Origin: JBOCEF01 sp050586345
GTDB lineage: Bacteria > Pseudomonadota > Alphaproteobacteria > Rhodobacterales > Rhodobacteraceae
Length of the DNA stretch: 64,000 nt
NCBI RefSeq assembly: GCF_050586345.1
Contig: NZ_JBOCEF010000007.1
Span: 62,001 to 126,000 of the forward strand
Direction of reading: 5' to 3'
Shown here: in pieces, positions 45,866 to 54,796 of the stretch
Layout of the letters: the number at the start of each line of letters is the position of its first letter
Position numbering within the stretch: the first letter of the stretch is position 1
The notes under the pieces: model-generated
What the model was told of the DNA's origin: nothing
The model's database searches: none
What the model saw: only the letters and a program-made list of their open reading frames with translations
Made by a program: the position numbers and the translations under genes

Positions 45866-46480
45866 ATGTTCACCGGGATCATCACCGATATCGGCGCGAT
45901 TTCGTCGCGCCAGGCGGATGAGGACGGCTGCCTGCGGATCCGCATCGCCTGCCGCCCCGACACCGCCGACGCCGAGATCGGCGCCTCCATCGCCTGCTCG
46001 GGCGTCTGCCTGACGGTGGTCGAGCGCGGCGCCGACGGCGCGCAGGGCTGGTTCGACGCCGAGGTCAGCCGCGAGACGCTCGACAAGACCGCCGCGCCCA
46101 ACTGGGCCGCGGGCGCGCGCCTCAACCTCGAACGCGCGCTGAAGGTGGGCGACGAGCTTGGCGGGCACATCGTCTCGGGGCACGTGGACGGCACGGCGGA
46201 GATCGTGGAGACGCACGCGGAAGAGGGCTCGATCCGCATCCGCTTCCGCGCCCCCCCCGCGCTGGCGCGCTTCATCGCGCCCAAGGGCTCGGTCGCGCTC
46301 GACGGCGTGTCGCTGACCGTCAACGAGGTCGAGGGCTGCGAGTTCGGCGTCAACCTCATCCCCCACACCCAGGACATGACCACCTTCGCGGGCGCCGCCG
46401 TGGGACGCGTGGTCAACCTTGAGATCGACACGCTCGCCCGCTATGTCGCGCGGCTCGCCGAGACGGAGAACATGGCATGA
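45866..46480 (+). CDS. ribE: Riboflavin synthase (alpha subunit type)
   Basis: 204 residues with two lumazine-binding repeats: MFTGIITDIGAI...IACSGVCLTVVE and ELGGHIVSGHVDGTAEIVE...VALDGVSLTVNEV. It dismutates two 6,7-dimethyl-8-ribityllumazines to riboflavin. AAGAGGG is 8 bases before the ATG. The 215-base upstream gap does not contain a recognisable FMN riboswitch. The ribB-like gene overlaps its stop as ATGA. Confidence 0.95.
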   Translation: MFTGIITDIGAISSRQADEDGCLRIRIACRPDTADAEIGASIACSGVCLTVVERGADGAQGWFDAEVSRETLDKTAAPNWAAGARLNLERALKVGDELGGHIVSGHVDGTAEIVETHAEEGSIRIRFRAPPALARFIAPKGSVALDGVSLTVNEVEGCEFGVNLIPHTQDMTTFAGAAVGRVVNLEIDTLARYVARLAETENMA

Positions 46481-47637
46481 GCTTCAAGGACGAAGACGGA
46501 CGGGACATGTCCGAGGCCGGCCCGGTCGAGAAGGCCTGGGGCGAGGCGATCTCGCCGATCGAGGAGATCCTCGAGGACGCGCGCAACGGGCGCATGTTCA
46601 TCCTGGTGGACCACGAGGACCGGGAGAACGAGGGCGACCTGGTGATCCCGGCGCAGATGGCGACCCCGGACGCGATCAACTTCATGGCCACCCATGGGCG
46701 CGGCCTGATCTGCCTGACCATGACCGGCGAGCGCTGCGACGAGCTGGGCCTGCGGCTGATGTCCGCGTCGAACCAGTCGCGGCACGAGACCGCTTTCACC
46801 ACGTCCATCGAGGCGCGCGAGGGGGTCACCACCGGCATCAGCGCCCATGACCGCGCGCGCACCGTCGCCGTGGCCATCGACCCGCGCTCCTCGGCCGCCG
46901 ACATCGCGACGCCGGGCCACGTGTTCCCGCTGCGCGCCAAGGATGGCGGCGTGCTGGTGCGCGCCGGGCATACCGAGGCGGCCACCGACATCTCCCGCCT
47001 CGCGGGCCTCAACCCCTCGGGCGTGATCTGCGAGATCATGAACGAGGACGGGACCATGGCGCGCCTGCCGGACCTGGTGGGCTTCGCGCAGAAGCATGGC
47101 CTGAAGATCGGCACCATCGCCGACCTGATCGCCTATCGCCGCCGCCATGACAGCCTGGTGCGCGAGACGGCGGTCAAGCCGATCACCTCGGAATATGGCG
47201 GCGAGTGGCTGCTGCACGTGTTCCGCGACGAGATCGAGGGCGTCGAGCATATCGCGCTGGTGCGCGGCGATCTCGGGGCCGCGGGGCCGACGCTGGTGCG
47301 CATGCACGCGCTCTCGCCGCTCGACGACCTGGTGGGCGCGGACGAGAAACGCTCCCACCAGCTCGCCGACGCGATGCGCGCGGTGGCGGCCGAGGGGCGC
47401 GGCGTGGTGGTGCTGCTGCGCGACATGGCCCCCGACGCCATCTCCGCGCGCCTCAACGGCGTCGCCCCGTCCCAGGGCGCGCTGCGCCAGTACGGCGTCG
47501 GCGCCCAGATCCTCGGGGCGCTCGGCGTCGCCGAGATGATCCTGCTGACCAATTCGCCCCGCCCCGACCCGGTGGGGCTGGAGGGCTACGGCCTCTCGAT
47601 CGTCGAGACGCGCCCGATTCCCCGGACCGAGGACTGA
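46477..47637 (+). CDS. ribB: 3,4-dihydroxy-2-butanone-4-phosphate synthase with decayed GTP cyclohydrolase II domain (RibBX-like)
   Basis: 386 residues. The N-terminal RibB domain is intact: VDHEDRENEGDLV, THGRGLICL, and DRARTV, with the acidic loop and HTEAATD site. From about residue 220 it resembles RibA in outline. The zinc cysteines and their surrounding HSECLTGD..RCDCG-like segment are gone; RMHALSPLDDLVGADE stands there. So only the DHBP synthase half should be active, as in the RibBX class. The real GTP cyclohydrolase II must be elsewhere. The end QILGALGVAEMILLTNSP keeps the fold. Confidence 0.92.
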   Translation: MSFKDEDGRDMSEAGPVEKAWGEAISPIEEILEDARNGRMFILVDHEDRENEGDLVIPAQMATPDAINFMATHGRGLICLTMTGERCDELGLRLMSASNQSRHETAFTTSIEAREGVTTGISAHDRARTVAVAIDPRSSAADIATPGHVFPLRAKDGGVLVRAGHTEAATDISRLAGLNPSGVICEIMNEDGTMARLPDLVGFAQKHGLKIGTIADLIAYRRRHDSLVRETAVKPITSEYGGEWLLHVFRDEIEGVEHIALVRGDLGAAGPTLVRMHALSPLDDLVGADEKRSHQLADAMRAVAAEGRGVVVLLRDMAPDAISARLNGVAPSQGALRQYGVGAQILGALGVAEMILLTNSPRPDPVGLEGYGLSIVETRPIPRTED

Positions 47638-47640
47638 CCC

Positions 47641-48189
47641 ATGGCGAGCCATGAGGACCACGGGATCCTTCCCGTCCCGACCCTGTCGCCGGCCCCGCAC
47701 CTGCTGGTCGTCTGCGCGCCCTTCTACCGCAAGATCGCCGACGGGCTGATCGCGGGGGCGAAAGGCGCGCTGGAGGCCGCGGGCGCCACCTGCGAGGTGA
47801 TCGAGGTGCCCGGCGCGCTGGAGATCCCGACCGCCATCCGTCTCGCCGCCCGCGCGAGGCGCTATGACGGCTTCGTCGCCCTCGGCTGCGTGATCCGCGG
47901 CGAGACCACGCACTATGAGACGGTGTGCAACGACAGCTCCCGCGGGCTGACGCTGCTGGGGCTCGAGGGGATCTGCCTCGGCAACGGCATCCTGACCTGC
48001 GAGACCATGGAGCAGGCCGAGGTCCGCGCCGACCCGGCGGCCATGAACAAGGGCGGCGCCGCCGCGGAAGCCGCGCTGCACCTCGTCGCGCTCGACCGCC
48101 GCTTCGCCCCCGCCCGCGCCGCCGGGCGCGACCGCGCGCCCGAGGGCGAGATCCTTCTGGCGGGCGATCCCCGCGACGGAGTCGCCTGA
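47641..48189 (+). CDS. ribH: 6,7-dimethyl-8-ribityllumazine synthase
   Basis: 182 residues. Substrate loops are visible: PFYRKIADGL, EVPGALEIPTAI, GCVIRGETTHYETVCNDSSRG (in part), GNGILTCET and NKGGAAAEAAL. It condenses the RibB product with the pyrimidine ribityl amine. It begins 3 bases after ribB and is followed by nusB after 1 base. C-terminal residues 150-182 are an extension beyond the core fold. Confidence 0.95.
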   Translation: MASHEDHGILPVPTLSPAPHLLVVCAPFYRKIADGLIAGAKGALEAAGATCEVIEVPGALEIPTAIRLAARARRYDGFVALGCVIRGETTHYETVCNDSSRGLTLLGLEGICLGNGILTCETMEQAEVRADPAAMNKGGAAAEAALHLVALDRRFAPARAAGRDRAPEGEILLAGDPRDGVA

Positions 48190-48190
48190 C

Positions 48191-48691
48191 ATGTCCGACA
48201 AACCCGCCAAGGGCCCCGGCCCCCGCAAGCCGTCCGAACGCCAGCTGATGCGCTCGGCCGCGCGGCTCTACGCCGTCCAGGCCCTGTTCCAGATGGAGGT
48301 CTCGGGCGAGGATTACCGCAAGGTGCGCAAGGAGTTCGAGGATCACCGCTTCGGCGCGACGATCGAGGGCGACGCGTACCGCGAGGGCGACCGGGACCTG
48401 TTCTCGGACATCCTGACCAACGCCGTCTCGCGCCAGGCCGAGATCGACCAGCTGACCGACAAGGCGCTGGTGGACCGCTGGCCCATCGGCCGCATCGACC
48501 CGACCCTGCGCGCGCTGTTCCGCGCCGCGGGGGCCGAGCTGATCGCCATCCACGACACCCCGCCCCGGGTGGCGATCAAGGAATATGTCGACGTCGCCGG
48601 CGCCTTCTATCCCGGCGGCAAGGAAGTCGGCCTGGTGAACGGCGTGGTCGACCAGATGGCCCGCGCCCTGCGCCCCGAGGCCTTCACCTGA
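48191..48691 (+). CDS. nusB: Transcription antitermination factor NusB
   Basis: 166 residues, all-helical. The N-terminus RSAARLYAVQALFQMEVSG and C-terminus VAIKEYVDVAGAFYPGGKEVGLVNGVVDQMA (in part) are typical. It forms the boxA-binding NusB-NusE complex for rRNA antitermination. The ribH-nusB coupling is a common arrangement. Confidence 0.96.
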   Translation: MSDKPAKGPGPRKPSERQLMRSAARLYAVQALFQMEVSGEDYRKVRKEFEDHRFGATIEGDAYREGDRDLFSDILTNAVSRQAEIDQLTDKALVDRWPIGRIDPTLRALFRAAGAELIAIHDTPPRVAIKEYVDVAGAFYPGGKEVGLVNGVVDQMARALRPEAFT

Positions 48692-48780
48692 CCCGGGCGG
48701 GCGGGGATGCGTCCCCGCCCCGCCCCCGCCCCGCCCCGGCCCCCGCCGACGCGCGGGCGCGTCCCCCGATCGACGACTTG

Positions 48781-48805
48781 AACGCCCGGCCCCGCGCCGG
48801 GCGTT
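48781..48805 (+). terminator. Stem-loop after nusB
   Basis: AACGCCCGGC (48781-48790), loop of 5, GCCGGGCGTT (48796-48805), then CGCGCTT. A second GC hairpin (GCGGGGA-TGCG-TCCCCGC) lies at 48701-48718, 10 bases past nusB. Either could end the rib-nusB transcript. Confidence 0.5.
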
Positions 48806-48863
48806 CGCGCTTCGTCCAGCCTGCTGAAAGCCTTCCTTAACCGCCCCGCCCTACACCCGGGGG

Positions 48864-50954
48864 ATGAGCGCGCCCCCGGCCCTGCCCGGCGCGGCGCGCA
48901 AGGCGGGGGCCGACACACGGGGGCGAGCGGCAGTCTTGATCACGCGGAGCAATGGCTGGGCCTGGGCGCTGGGCATGACGGCGGCGGTCGCCGCCGGCGG
49001 CGGGGTTTACATGAGCCGCCTGGCCATCGAGGCGGACCGGATCGACGACCATGCCGCGGCGCTGTTCAACGTCTCGCAGGAATTCGAGCATCTCATCCCC
49101 CTGACCCGCGCCATCGCCCGCCTGCCGGAGACGACCGAGAACGACCCGCGCCTGGCGAAGGAGGAGCTTCAGCGCATCACCACGCTGATCCGCGACTGGC
49201 GCGGCCTGATGGCGGGGCCGGACCGCCGCGCCGACGGCGCCGACGGCGCCGCCGCCGCCGGGACGCGCCTGTCCGACGCCGCCTGGACGCGCAGCGTGGT
49301 CGAGGCGGCGGAGCGCGCGCAGCTCCTGGTCCTGCGCCACCCGCGCAGCACCCAGGCCGAATCGCGCGAGTTGTCCGAGGCCGCCCAGGCCGCCCTGCCC
49401 TATGCCGAGGTCGCCGCGGCGCAGACCCGCGCCGAGGCCGAACTGGCGCGGGAGAACCTGCGCTTCGTCGCGCTGGGCTGGGTGGGGCTGATCATCGCCG
49501 CCCTCGCCGGAACCGGGTTCGGCCTGGTCCGCCCCATGGCGCGGGAACGGGCGGAGCGCGGCGAGACGATCCGGGAGCTTGAACGGCGCATGCTGCACGG
49601 CGCCCGGCACGACCCGCTGACCGGCCTGCCGAACCGCAAGTACCTGGCCGAACACGGCGCGCGCATGCTCGCCGCCGCCGGGCGCGGCGGGCGGGTCGCG
49701 GCGGCGCTGCACGTGAACCTCGACAAGTTCAAGGCCATCAACGACACGCTCGGCATGAAGGTCGGCGACGACGTGCTGCGCCGCGTCTCGCTGGTGCTGC
49801 GCGCGGAAACCCGGCGCGGCGATTTCGTCGCCCGCGTCGGCGCCGACGAGTTCGTGGTGATGATCTCCGAGGTGGTGACGCTGGAACAGCTCGTCAGCCT
49901 CGCCGCCCGGCTGATCGAGCGGATCGGCGAGCCGACGGTGGCCGCGGGCGAGGAGGTGCGGGCGACCGCCTGCGTCGGCATCGCGCTGGCCGAGCCCGAG
50001 AAGGTCTCGGTCGACCGGCTGCTGATGAACGCCGACCTCGCCCTGTTCGACGCCAAGGCGGGCGGGCGCGGGCGCTACGCCTTCTTCACCGACAACCGGC
50101 GGGCGGAGTTCGAGACCCGCCGCCGCGTCGCCAACGAGCTGCGCGACGCGATCGCGCGCGAACAGCTCGAACCCTTCTTCCAGCCCCAGGTCTGCGCGCG
50201 CACCGGCCGCCCGCTCGGCTTCGAGGCGCTGGTGCGCTGGCGCCACCCCGAGCGGGGGCTGCTGACGCCGTTCCATTTCCTGGACGTGGCGAAGGAGACG
50301 GGGCTGATCGAGCAGATCGGCGAGATCGTCACCCGCCGCGCGCTCTCGGCCCTCGCGGTGTGGCGCTCGATGGGGCTTCCCGCCAACCGCATCGGCCTCA
50401 ACATCTCGGCCAAGGAGCTGCGCGACAGCGCCTTCGTCGACAAGCTGGCCTGGGACGTGGACGCGGCGGGGCTGGAGCCGCGCAATATCGGCGTGGAGAT
50501 CCTGGAATCGGTGCTGATCGAGGATGATTCGGACCCGATGATCCGCAACGTCGCCGCGCTCTCGGCCGCGGGCTTCTCGGTGGAGCTGGATGATTTCGGC
50601 ACCGGCCATGCCTCGATCGCCAACCTCAAGAAATTCCGGGTCAACAAGATCAAGATCGACCGCAGCTTCGTGACCGACATCGACACCCAGCCCGAGCAGC
50701 AGAAGATTACCCGCGCGATGATCAACCTCGCGCATTCGCTGGACGTGGAGGCGCTGGTGGAGGGGGTGGAGACCCATGCAGAGCTGCGCCGCCTGCGGGC
50801 GATGGGCTGCGACGCGGTGCAGGGCTATCTCGTCGGCCGCCCGATGTCCGAGGCGGACGCGACCGCCTGGCTCAAGGCCCAGGCCGAACATGACGGCGCC
50901 GCCTGGGGCGAGAGCCAGGAGAGCGACCTGCTCAGCGGCGGCCTCGGGGTCTGA
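48864..50954 (+). CDS. Membrane-bound GGDEF-EAL cyclic-di-GMP protein
   Basis: 696 residues. A first membrane helix near residues 32-48, a periplasmic helical sensor of about 150 residues, and a second helix near 205-222. The GGDEF domain (about 245-405) has the signature RVGADEFVVM: GADEF instead of GGDEF. The EAL domain (about 425-675) keeps the metal and catalytic residues: FEALVRW, LNISAKEL, ILES, DDFGTG, KIDRSF, EGVET and VQGYLVG. So the phosphodiesterase half looks active and the cyclase half altered. It would act on motility, biofilm or polysaccharide; the polysaccharide genes lie just upstream. Confidence 0.9.
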   Translation: MSAPPALPGAARKAGADTRGRAAVLITRSNGWAWALGMTAAVAAGGGVYMSRLAIEADRIDDHAAALFNVSQEFEHLIPLTRAIARLPETTENDPRLAKEELQRITTLIRDWRGLMAGPDRRADGADGAAAAGTRLSDAAWTRSVVEAAERAQLLVLRHPRSTQAESRELSEAAQAALPYAEVAAAQTRAEAELARENLRFVALGWVGLIIAALAGTGFGLVRPMARERAERGETIRELERRMLHGARHDPLTGLPNRKYLAEHGARMLAAAGRGGRVAAALHVNLDKFKAINDTLGMKVGDDVLRRVSLVLRAETRRGDFVARVGADEFVVMISEVVTLEQLVSLAARLIERIGEPTVAAGEEVRATACVGIALAEPEKVSVDRLLMNADLALFDAKAGGRGRYAFFTDNRRAEFETRRRVANELRDAIAREQLEPFFQPQVCARTGRPLGFEALVRWRHPERGLLTPFHFLDVAKETGLIEQIGEIVTRRALSALAVWRSMGLPANRIGLNISAKELRDSAFVDKLAWDVDAAGLEPRNIGVEILESVLIEDDSDPMIRNVAALSAAGFSVELDDFGTGHASIANLKKFRVNKIKIDRSFVTDIDTQPEQQKITRAMINLAHSLDVEALVEGVETHAELRRLRAMGCDAVQGYLVGRPMSEADATAWLKAQAEHDGAAWGESQESDLLSGGLGV

Positions 50955-51249
50955 GCGGCGGCGGCGGGCCGCGCCGAGACGCTCCCGGGCGCGACCGCTC
51001 CAGGAGCTGCGAGGCGCAGCGTCGCCGACCTCCCCCATCGACAGGGGCGAAGCGGCCCAGGCCAGGCGCCTGGCGGAAGGCCTTCGCGTGGCAAACCCGC
51101 CGCGCCTGGCCCCCGCCGCAGCGCAGCCTGACTCGCGAGAGGCCGTCGCGCCGGACCCCGCCGCACCGGGGCGCATCGCCTCTCGGGTCCGGCTCACGAG
51201 GCCCCTTTCAGCCCCCCCGCCCCGCGAAACACGCCGCCCCCGGCGCGCG

Positions 51250-51840
51250 TCACGCCGCGGACCGACCCCGCCGACCGCGCCGCGCCAACCCGCCGAGCGC
51301 CCCGGCGGCGAGCGCCAGGAGCCCCAGCGCCGGCGGCAGCGGTACGTCAGAGACCGCCCGGGACAGGGTCACCGTGTTGTTCCCGAAGGCGCCGAGCGTC
51401 CCGTAGTTGAGGTCCAGCGCCGCAAGCGTGGTCCCCGCCACCGTCCAGGTGAAGGACAGCGTTTCGCCGGAGACATACCCCTCCGGCGCCATCACGAAGG
51501 GGTTCAGCGCGCCGGCAATGGACCCCTGCAGCGCAAAGATGTCCCCGCTGACCGAGGTGAAAACGAAACCCGTGTCGTTCATCGGCACGAATCCGGGGTC
51601 GGCGATCGAATAGACGTCCGCGAAAGCGCCGGCGCCGATGAAAAAGTTCTCCGTGCTCTGGCTCGGCGCCGCCGTGTAATCCGCCGAAGGGAAGGCGAGG
51701 GAGAGCCCGGCGAGATCCACCGAGCCGGTCCCGGTCAGGACCACGTCGCCGCCGACCTGGCGCGCCTCGATCTCCACCGTTGCGGCCTCGGCCGCCGAAA
51801 CCGCGCCCAGCAGCGCGCCTGCGAAAATGAATGCCTTCAT
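51250..51840 (-). CDS. Exported VPLPA-CTERM-type protein
   Basis: 196 residues. A signal peptide (MKAFIFAGALLGAVSAAEA) leads a mature beta-rich domain. The C-terminus has VPLPPALGLLALAAGALGGLARRGRR, i.e. a VPLP motif, hydrophobic helix and basic tail of the PEP-CTERM/VPLPA-CTERM sorting class. Such proteins are processed by an exosortase-like enzyme and often end up with exopolysaccharide. GGGGGA is 5-9 bases before ATG 51840. No exosortase is seen in this window. Confidence 0.82.
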   Translation of the reverse strand: MKAFIFAGALLGAVSAAEAATVEIEARQVGGDVVLTGTGSVDLAGLSLAFPSADYTAAPSQSTENFFIGAGAFADVYSIADPGFVPMNDTGFVFTSVSGDIFALQGSIAGALNPFVMAPEGYVSGETLSFTWTVAGTTLAALDLNYGTLGAFGNNTVTLSRAVSDVPLPPALGLLALAAGALGGLARRGRRGRSAA

Positions 51841-51939
51841 GCCGTCCCCCTGTTGGTAAATGCCGGCTAATTCCGACACCGCAATGCGGCGAGAACATGG
51901 CGCTGACGCCGTGGCCCATCCGCTGCCGCGGCGCAAACG

Positions 51940-51966
51940 AAAAACGGGGCCGCGCGCGGCCCCGTT
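51940..51966 (-). terminator. Terminator for the binding-protein gene
   Basis: A 24-base perfect palindrome (51943-51966, AACGGGGCCGCG and its complement) read on the minus strand runs into TTTTT. It is 60 bases beyond the stop of the gene at 52028. Confidence 0.8.
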
Positions 51967-52027
51967 CTCCGTCGCGGCGCGGGCCTTGAAGGCCCCGCCC
52001 CGCCTTGCCTGCAAGCGCCCGAAAGGC

Positions 52028-53008
52028 TCAGAGCGCCTTGTCGGTGATCGCGTGGGTCCAGGCGCCCTCGGGCGTCTTGGTGATCACCGGGTCCGAGCCG
52101 CCCTTCAGCAGCGTCTCGACCGTGCGCTCGTAATCGGCCGGATCCAGCGCGCCGTTCGAGCCCGCGGTCAGCTTGGCGATCTCGCGCATCATGCGCTTCT
52201 GGTGCTTCTCGGTCTGGGCGCCGGAGGCGTCGTTGTCGAGCACGATCTCGGCCGCCTCGTCCGGGTTCGCCTCGGCGTATTTCCAGCCCTTCATCGAGGC
52301 GCGCACGAACTTCACCATCTTCTCGACGAAGGCCGGGTCCGACAGGTTGTCCTCGAGCACGTAGAGACCGTCCTCGAGCGTCGCGACGCCCTGGTCCTCG
52401 TACTTGAAGGTCATCAGCTGCTCGGGCGTGATCCCGGCGTCGATCACCTGCCAGTACTCGTTATAGGTCATGGTCGAGATGCAGGCCGCCTGCTTCTGCA
52501 GCAGCGGGTCGACGTTGAAGCCCTGCTTGAGGACGGTCACGCCATCCTCGCCACCCTCGGTCGGAATGCCGAGATGCGCCATCCAGGACAGGAACGGGTA
52601 TTCATTGCCATAGAACCAGACGCCCAGCGTCTGGCCGGGGAACGCCTCGGGCGAGGTGACGCCGGTTTCCTTCAGGCAGGTCAGCATCATGCCCGAGGAC
52701 TTGAACGGCTGCGCGATGTTGACCAGCGGCACGCCCTTCTCGCGCGAGGCGAGGGCCGAGGGCATCCAGTCGACGATCACGTCGGCGCCGCCGCCCGCGA
52801 TCACCTGCGGCGGGGCGATGTCCGGGCCGCCCGGCTTGATTTCGACCTCGAGGCCCTCTTCCTCGTAGAACCCCTTGTCCGCGGCGACGTAGTACCCGGC
52901 GAACTGCGCCTGGGTGACCCATTTGAGCTGGAGCGTGACCTTGTCGGCGGCAAGCGAGGCGGACGCGCCGAAGGCCGCGAGCGCGGCGGCGAGAATGGCG
53001 GTTTTCAC
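52028..53008 (-). CDS. NMT1/THI5-like ABC transporter substrate-binding protein
   Basis: 326 residues starting at GTG, with a Sec signal peptide to ASLAA about residue 21. Family sequence: KVTLQLKWVTQAQFAGYYVAADKGFYEEEGLEVEI, then GGGADVIVDWMPSAL. Homologous proteins bind hydroxymethylpyrimidine or related pyrimidine and aromatic ligands. The matching permeases and ATPase are at 53828-56545 on the same strand, but a cell-wall hydrolase gene on the other strand interrupts the set. A RutR-like box is 64 bases upstream, pointing to pyrimidine uptake. Confidence 0.9.
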   Translation of the reverse strand: MKTAILAAALAAFGASASLAADKVTLQLKWVTQAQFAGYYVAADKGFYEEEGLEVEIKPGGPDIAPPQVIAGGGADVIVDWMPSALASREKGVPLVNIAQPFKSSGMMLTCLKETGVTSPEAFPGQTLGVWFYGNEYPFLSWMAHLGIPTEGGEDGVTVLKQGFNVDPLLQKQAACISTMTYNEYWQVIDAGITPEQLMTFKYEDQGVATLEDGLYVLEDNLSDPAFVEKMVKFVRASMKGWKYAEANPDEAAEIVLDNDASGAQTEKHQKRMMREIAKLTAGSNGALDPADYERTVETLLKGGSDPVITKTPEGAWTHAITDKAL

Positions 53009-53071
53009 GGTGACTTCTCTCTGCTGTTGGACGAACGGCCCGGCGGTTGGCCCGCCTGGGTCCGGGTCTCT

Positions 53072-53087
53072 TTGACCATTTGGTTCA
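53072..53087. promoter_or_regulatory. RutR-like operator, imperfect
   Basis: TTGACCATTTGGTTCA matches TTGACCA-NN-TGGTCAA at 12 of 14 defined positions. It lies in the gap before the substrate-binding protein gene (53008) and before the divergent cell-wall hydrolase (53226). A perfect site is at 62068. Confidence 0.6.
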
Positions 53088-53225
53088 TAAAACGTGGCCG
53101 AAATGCTGCGCCCGCGCAAGCGGCATGGCGGCCCGGCACGCCCAATTTCTCTGCAAAATTTCCGCGGCGCATGGGAAATCCTGTAGCTTGATGGGCAAAC
53201 GCCCGAAAAAGCTGCAGGAGCCGCC

Positions 53226-53774
53226 GTGCCCAGCCCGCCGTTCCCCCGCCTCGCCGCCCTCGCGCTGGCCCTCGCGCCGCTCCTTCCCGGGACGGCGGGG
53301 GCGCAGCAGCCGCCCGCCGCCCGCCCCGACGCCCCCGCCGCGCCCGCCGCGGCGGCCCTGCCCGGCGACCTGCCGCTCGATGCGCCGCTGGTCTGCCTTG
53401 CGCGCGCGGTCTATTTCGAGGCGCGCGGACGCGGCCCGGAGGAGCTGTCGGCGGTGGCGCACGTGATCGTCAACCGCCGGGGCGATCCGCAATTCCCCCC
53501 GACCGTCTGCGACGTGGTGAAGGAGGGCGGGCCGCAGGCGCCCTGCCAGTTCTCGTGGTGGTGCGACGGGCGGCCGGACAAGGCGCGCAACGCCAAGGAA
53601 TACGCCGAGGCGACGCGGGCGGCGCGCGACGCGCTCTCGGGCGCCTCGAAGGACCCGACCGGGGGCGCCAACCTGTTCCACGCCGCGCGCATCAAGCCGC
53701 CGCGCTGGACGCGCAGCGCGCAGGACATGGGCAAGATCGGCGCGCACCGGTTCTGGCGGCTGGAGAAACGCTGA
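53226..53774 (+). CDS. SleB/CwlJ-family cell-wall hydrolase
   Basis: 182 residues starting at GTG with GCAGGAG upstream. A signal peptide (ending GTAGAQ) and a Pro/Ala linker precede the domain. The hydrolase_2 domain begins CLARAVYFEARGRGPEELSAVAHVIVNR; its glutamate in YFEARG is the catalytic candidate. It also has CQFSWWCDGRPD. It cleaves peptidoglycan. Unrelated to the flanking pyrimidine transporter genes. Confidence 0.88.
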   Translation: MPSPPFPRLAALALALAPLLPGTAGAQQPPAARPDAPAAPAAAALPGDLPLDAPLVCLARAVYFEARGRGPEELSAVAHVIVNRRGDPQFPPTVCDVVKEGGPQAPCQFSWWCDGRPDKARNAKEYAEATRAARDALSGASKDPTGGANLFHAARIKPPRWTRSAQDMGKIGAHRFWRLEKR

Positions 53775-53775
53775 A

Positions 53776-53805
53776 GGGGCGCGGCAGGTCCCCCCGCCGC
53801 GCCCC
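53776..53805. terminator. Shared stem-loop between convergent genes
   Basis: GGGGCGCGGC (53776-53785) pairs with GCCGCGCCCC (53796-53805). It begins 2 bases after the hydrolase stop and 23 bases past the permease stop. T-tracts are poor. Confidence 0.45.
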
Positions 53806-53827
53806 CTCGCCGCCCCGAAGCCCGGCC

Positions 53828-54796
53828 TCAGCCGCGCTGCGAGGGATGCCAGAAGGTCGCCCGCTTCTCGGCCAGCGCCATCAGCCCGTAGAAGCCCGAG
53901 CCGACGACGGCGGCGGCGGCGATCTCGGCCCAGACCATGTCTACGTTCATCCGCCCCGCCTCGGTGGAGATGCGGAACCCCATGCCCACGGTCGGCGAGC
54001 CGAAGAACTCCGCCACGATCGCGCCGATCAGCGCCAGGGTGGAGCAGATCTTGAGCCCGTTGAAGATGAAGGGCGCCGCCGCCGGAAGCCGCAGCTTGAA
54101 CATCGTCGCCCAGTAGCCGGCGGCATAGGTGCGCATCAGGTCCATCTGCATCCGCTCGGCCGCCTTCAGCCCCTCGACCGTGTTCACCAGCATCGGGAAG
54201 AACACCATCACCACCACCATGGCGGCCTTGGAGTGCCAGTCGGCCCCGTACCACATGACCATGATCGGGGCGACGCCGACGATGGGCAGCGCGGCGGCGA
54301 GGTTGCCGACCGGCAGCAGCCCGCGGGTGAGGAAGGGCGAGCGGTCGATCAGCAGCGCGACGCCCACCGCGGCGCCGCAGCCGATGATCCAGCCGACCAC
54401 CGCGCCGCGCAGGAAGGTCTGCGCCACGTCCTCGGCCAGGATCGGCAGCGAGCCTGCGATCCGCGCGCCGATCATCGAGGGGGGCGGCAGCAGCACCGTC
54501 GGCACCTCGGCCCCCACCACGATCATCTGCCAGAGCACGAGGATGGTCAGCCCGAAGATCGCCGCCGCGCCGAGCCGCTGCATGGAGCGCAGCGCGGGGG
54601 CGGCGTACTCGCCCTGCGCCAGCGCCGACACCGCCTGCGCGGCGCTCAGCCAGAACAGCGCGGCGAAGGGGATCCACGCCAGGTTCGCGCTCTCGGCCAT
54701 GAGCAGGCCGATCAGGGCGAAGGCGAGGGCCTGCACGGACAGCGCGGCGGCCCGCAGGTGCGGGGGCCAGGCTTTCGGAAACACGCTCCAGCTCAT
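53828..54796 (-). CDS. ABC transporter permease (NMT1-type system)
   Basis: 322 residues, with two hydrophobic N-terminal helices then the BPD_transp_1 domain. The coupling segment is EGLKAAERMQMDLMRTYAAGYWATMFKLRLPAAAPFIFNGLKI (in part). It pairs with the permease upstream: ATGA overlap at 54793. The N-terminal unpaired helices (residues 20-85) are longer than usual. Confidence 0.9.
   Translation of the reverse strand: MSWSVFPKAWPPHLRAAALSVQALAFALIGLLMAESANLAWIPFAALFWLSAAQAVSALAQGEYAAPALRSMQRLGAAAIFGLTILVLWQMIVVGAEVPTVLLPPPSMIGARIAGSLPILAEDVAQTFLRGAVVGWIIGCGAAVGVALLIDRSPFLTRGLLPVGNLAAALPIVGVAPIMVMWYGADWHSKAAMVVVMVFFPMLVNTVEGLKAAERMQMDLMRTYAAGYWATMFKLRLPAAAPFIFNGLKICSTLALIGAIVAEFFGSPTVGMGFRISTEAGRMNVDMVWAEIAAAAVVGSGFYGLMALAEKRATFWHPSQRG

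Noticed and set aside
46477..47637. Full bifunctional RibBA assignment
   Set aside because: The zinc cysteines needed for GTP cyclohydrolase II are absent from the C-terminal half.
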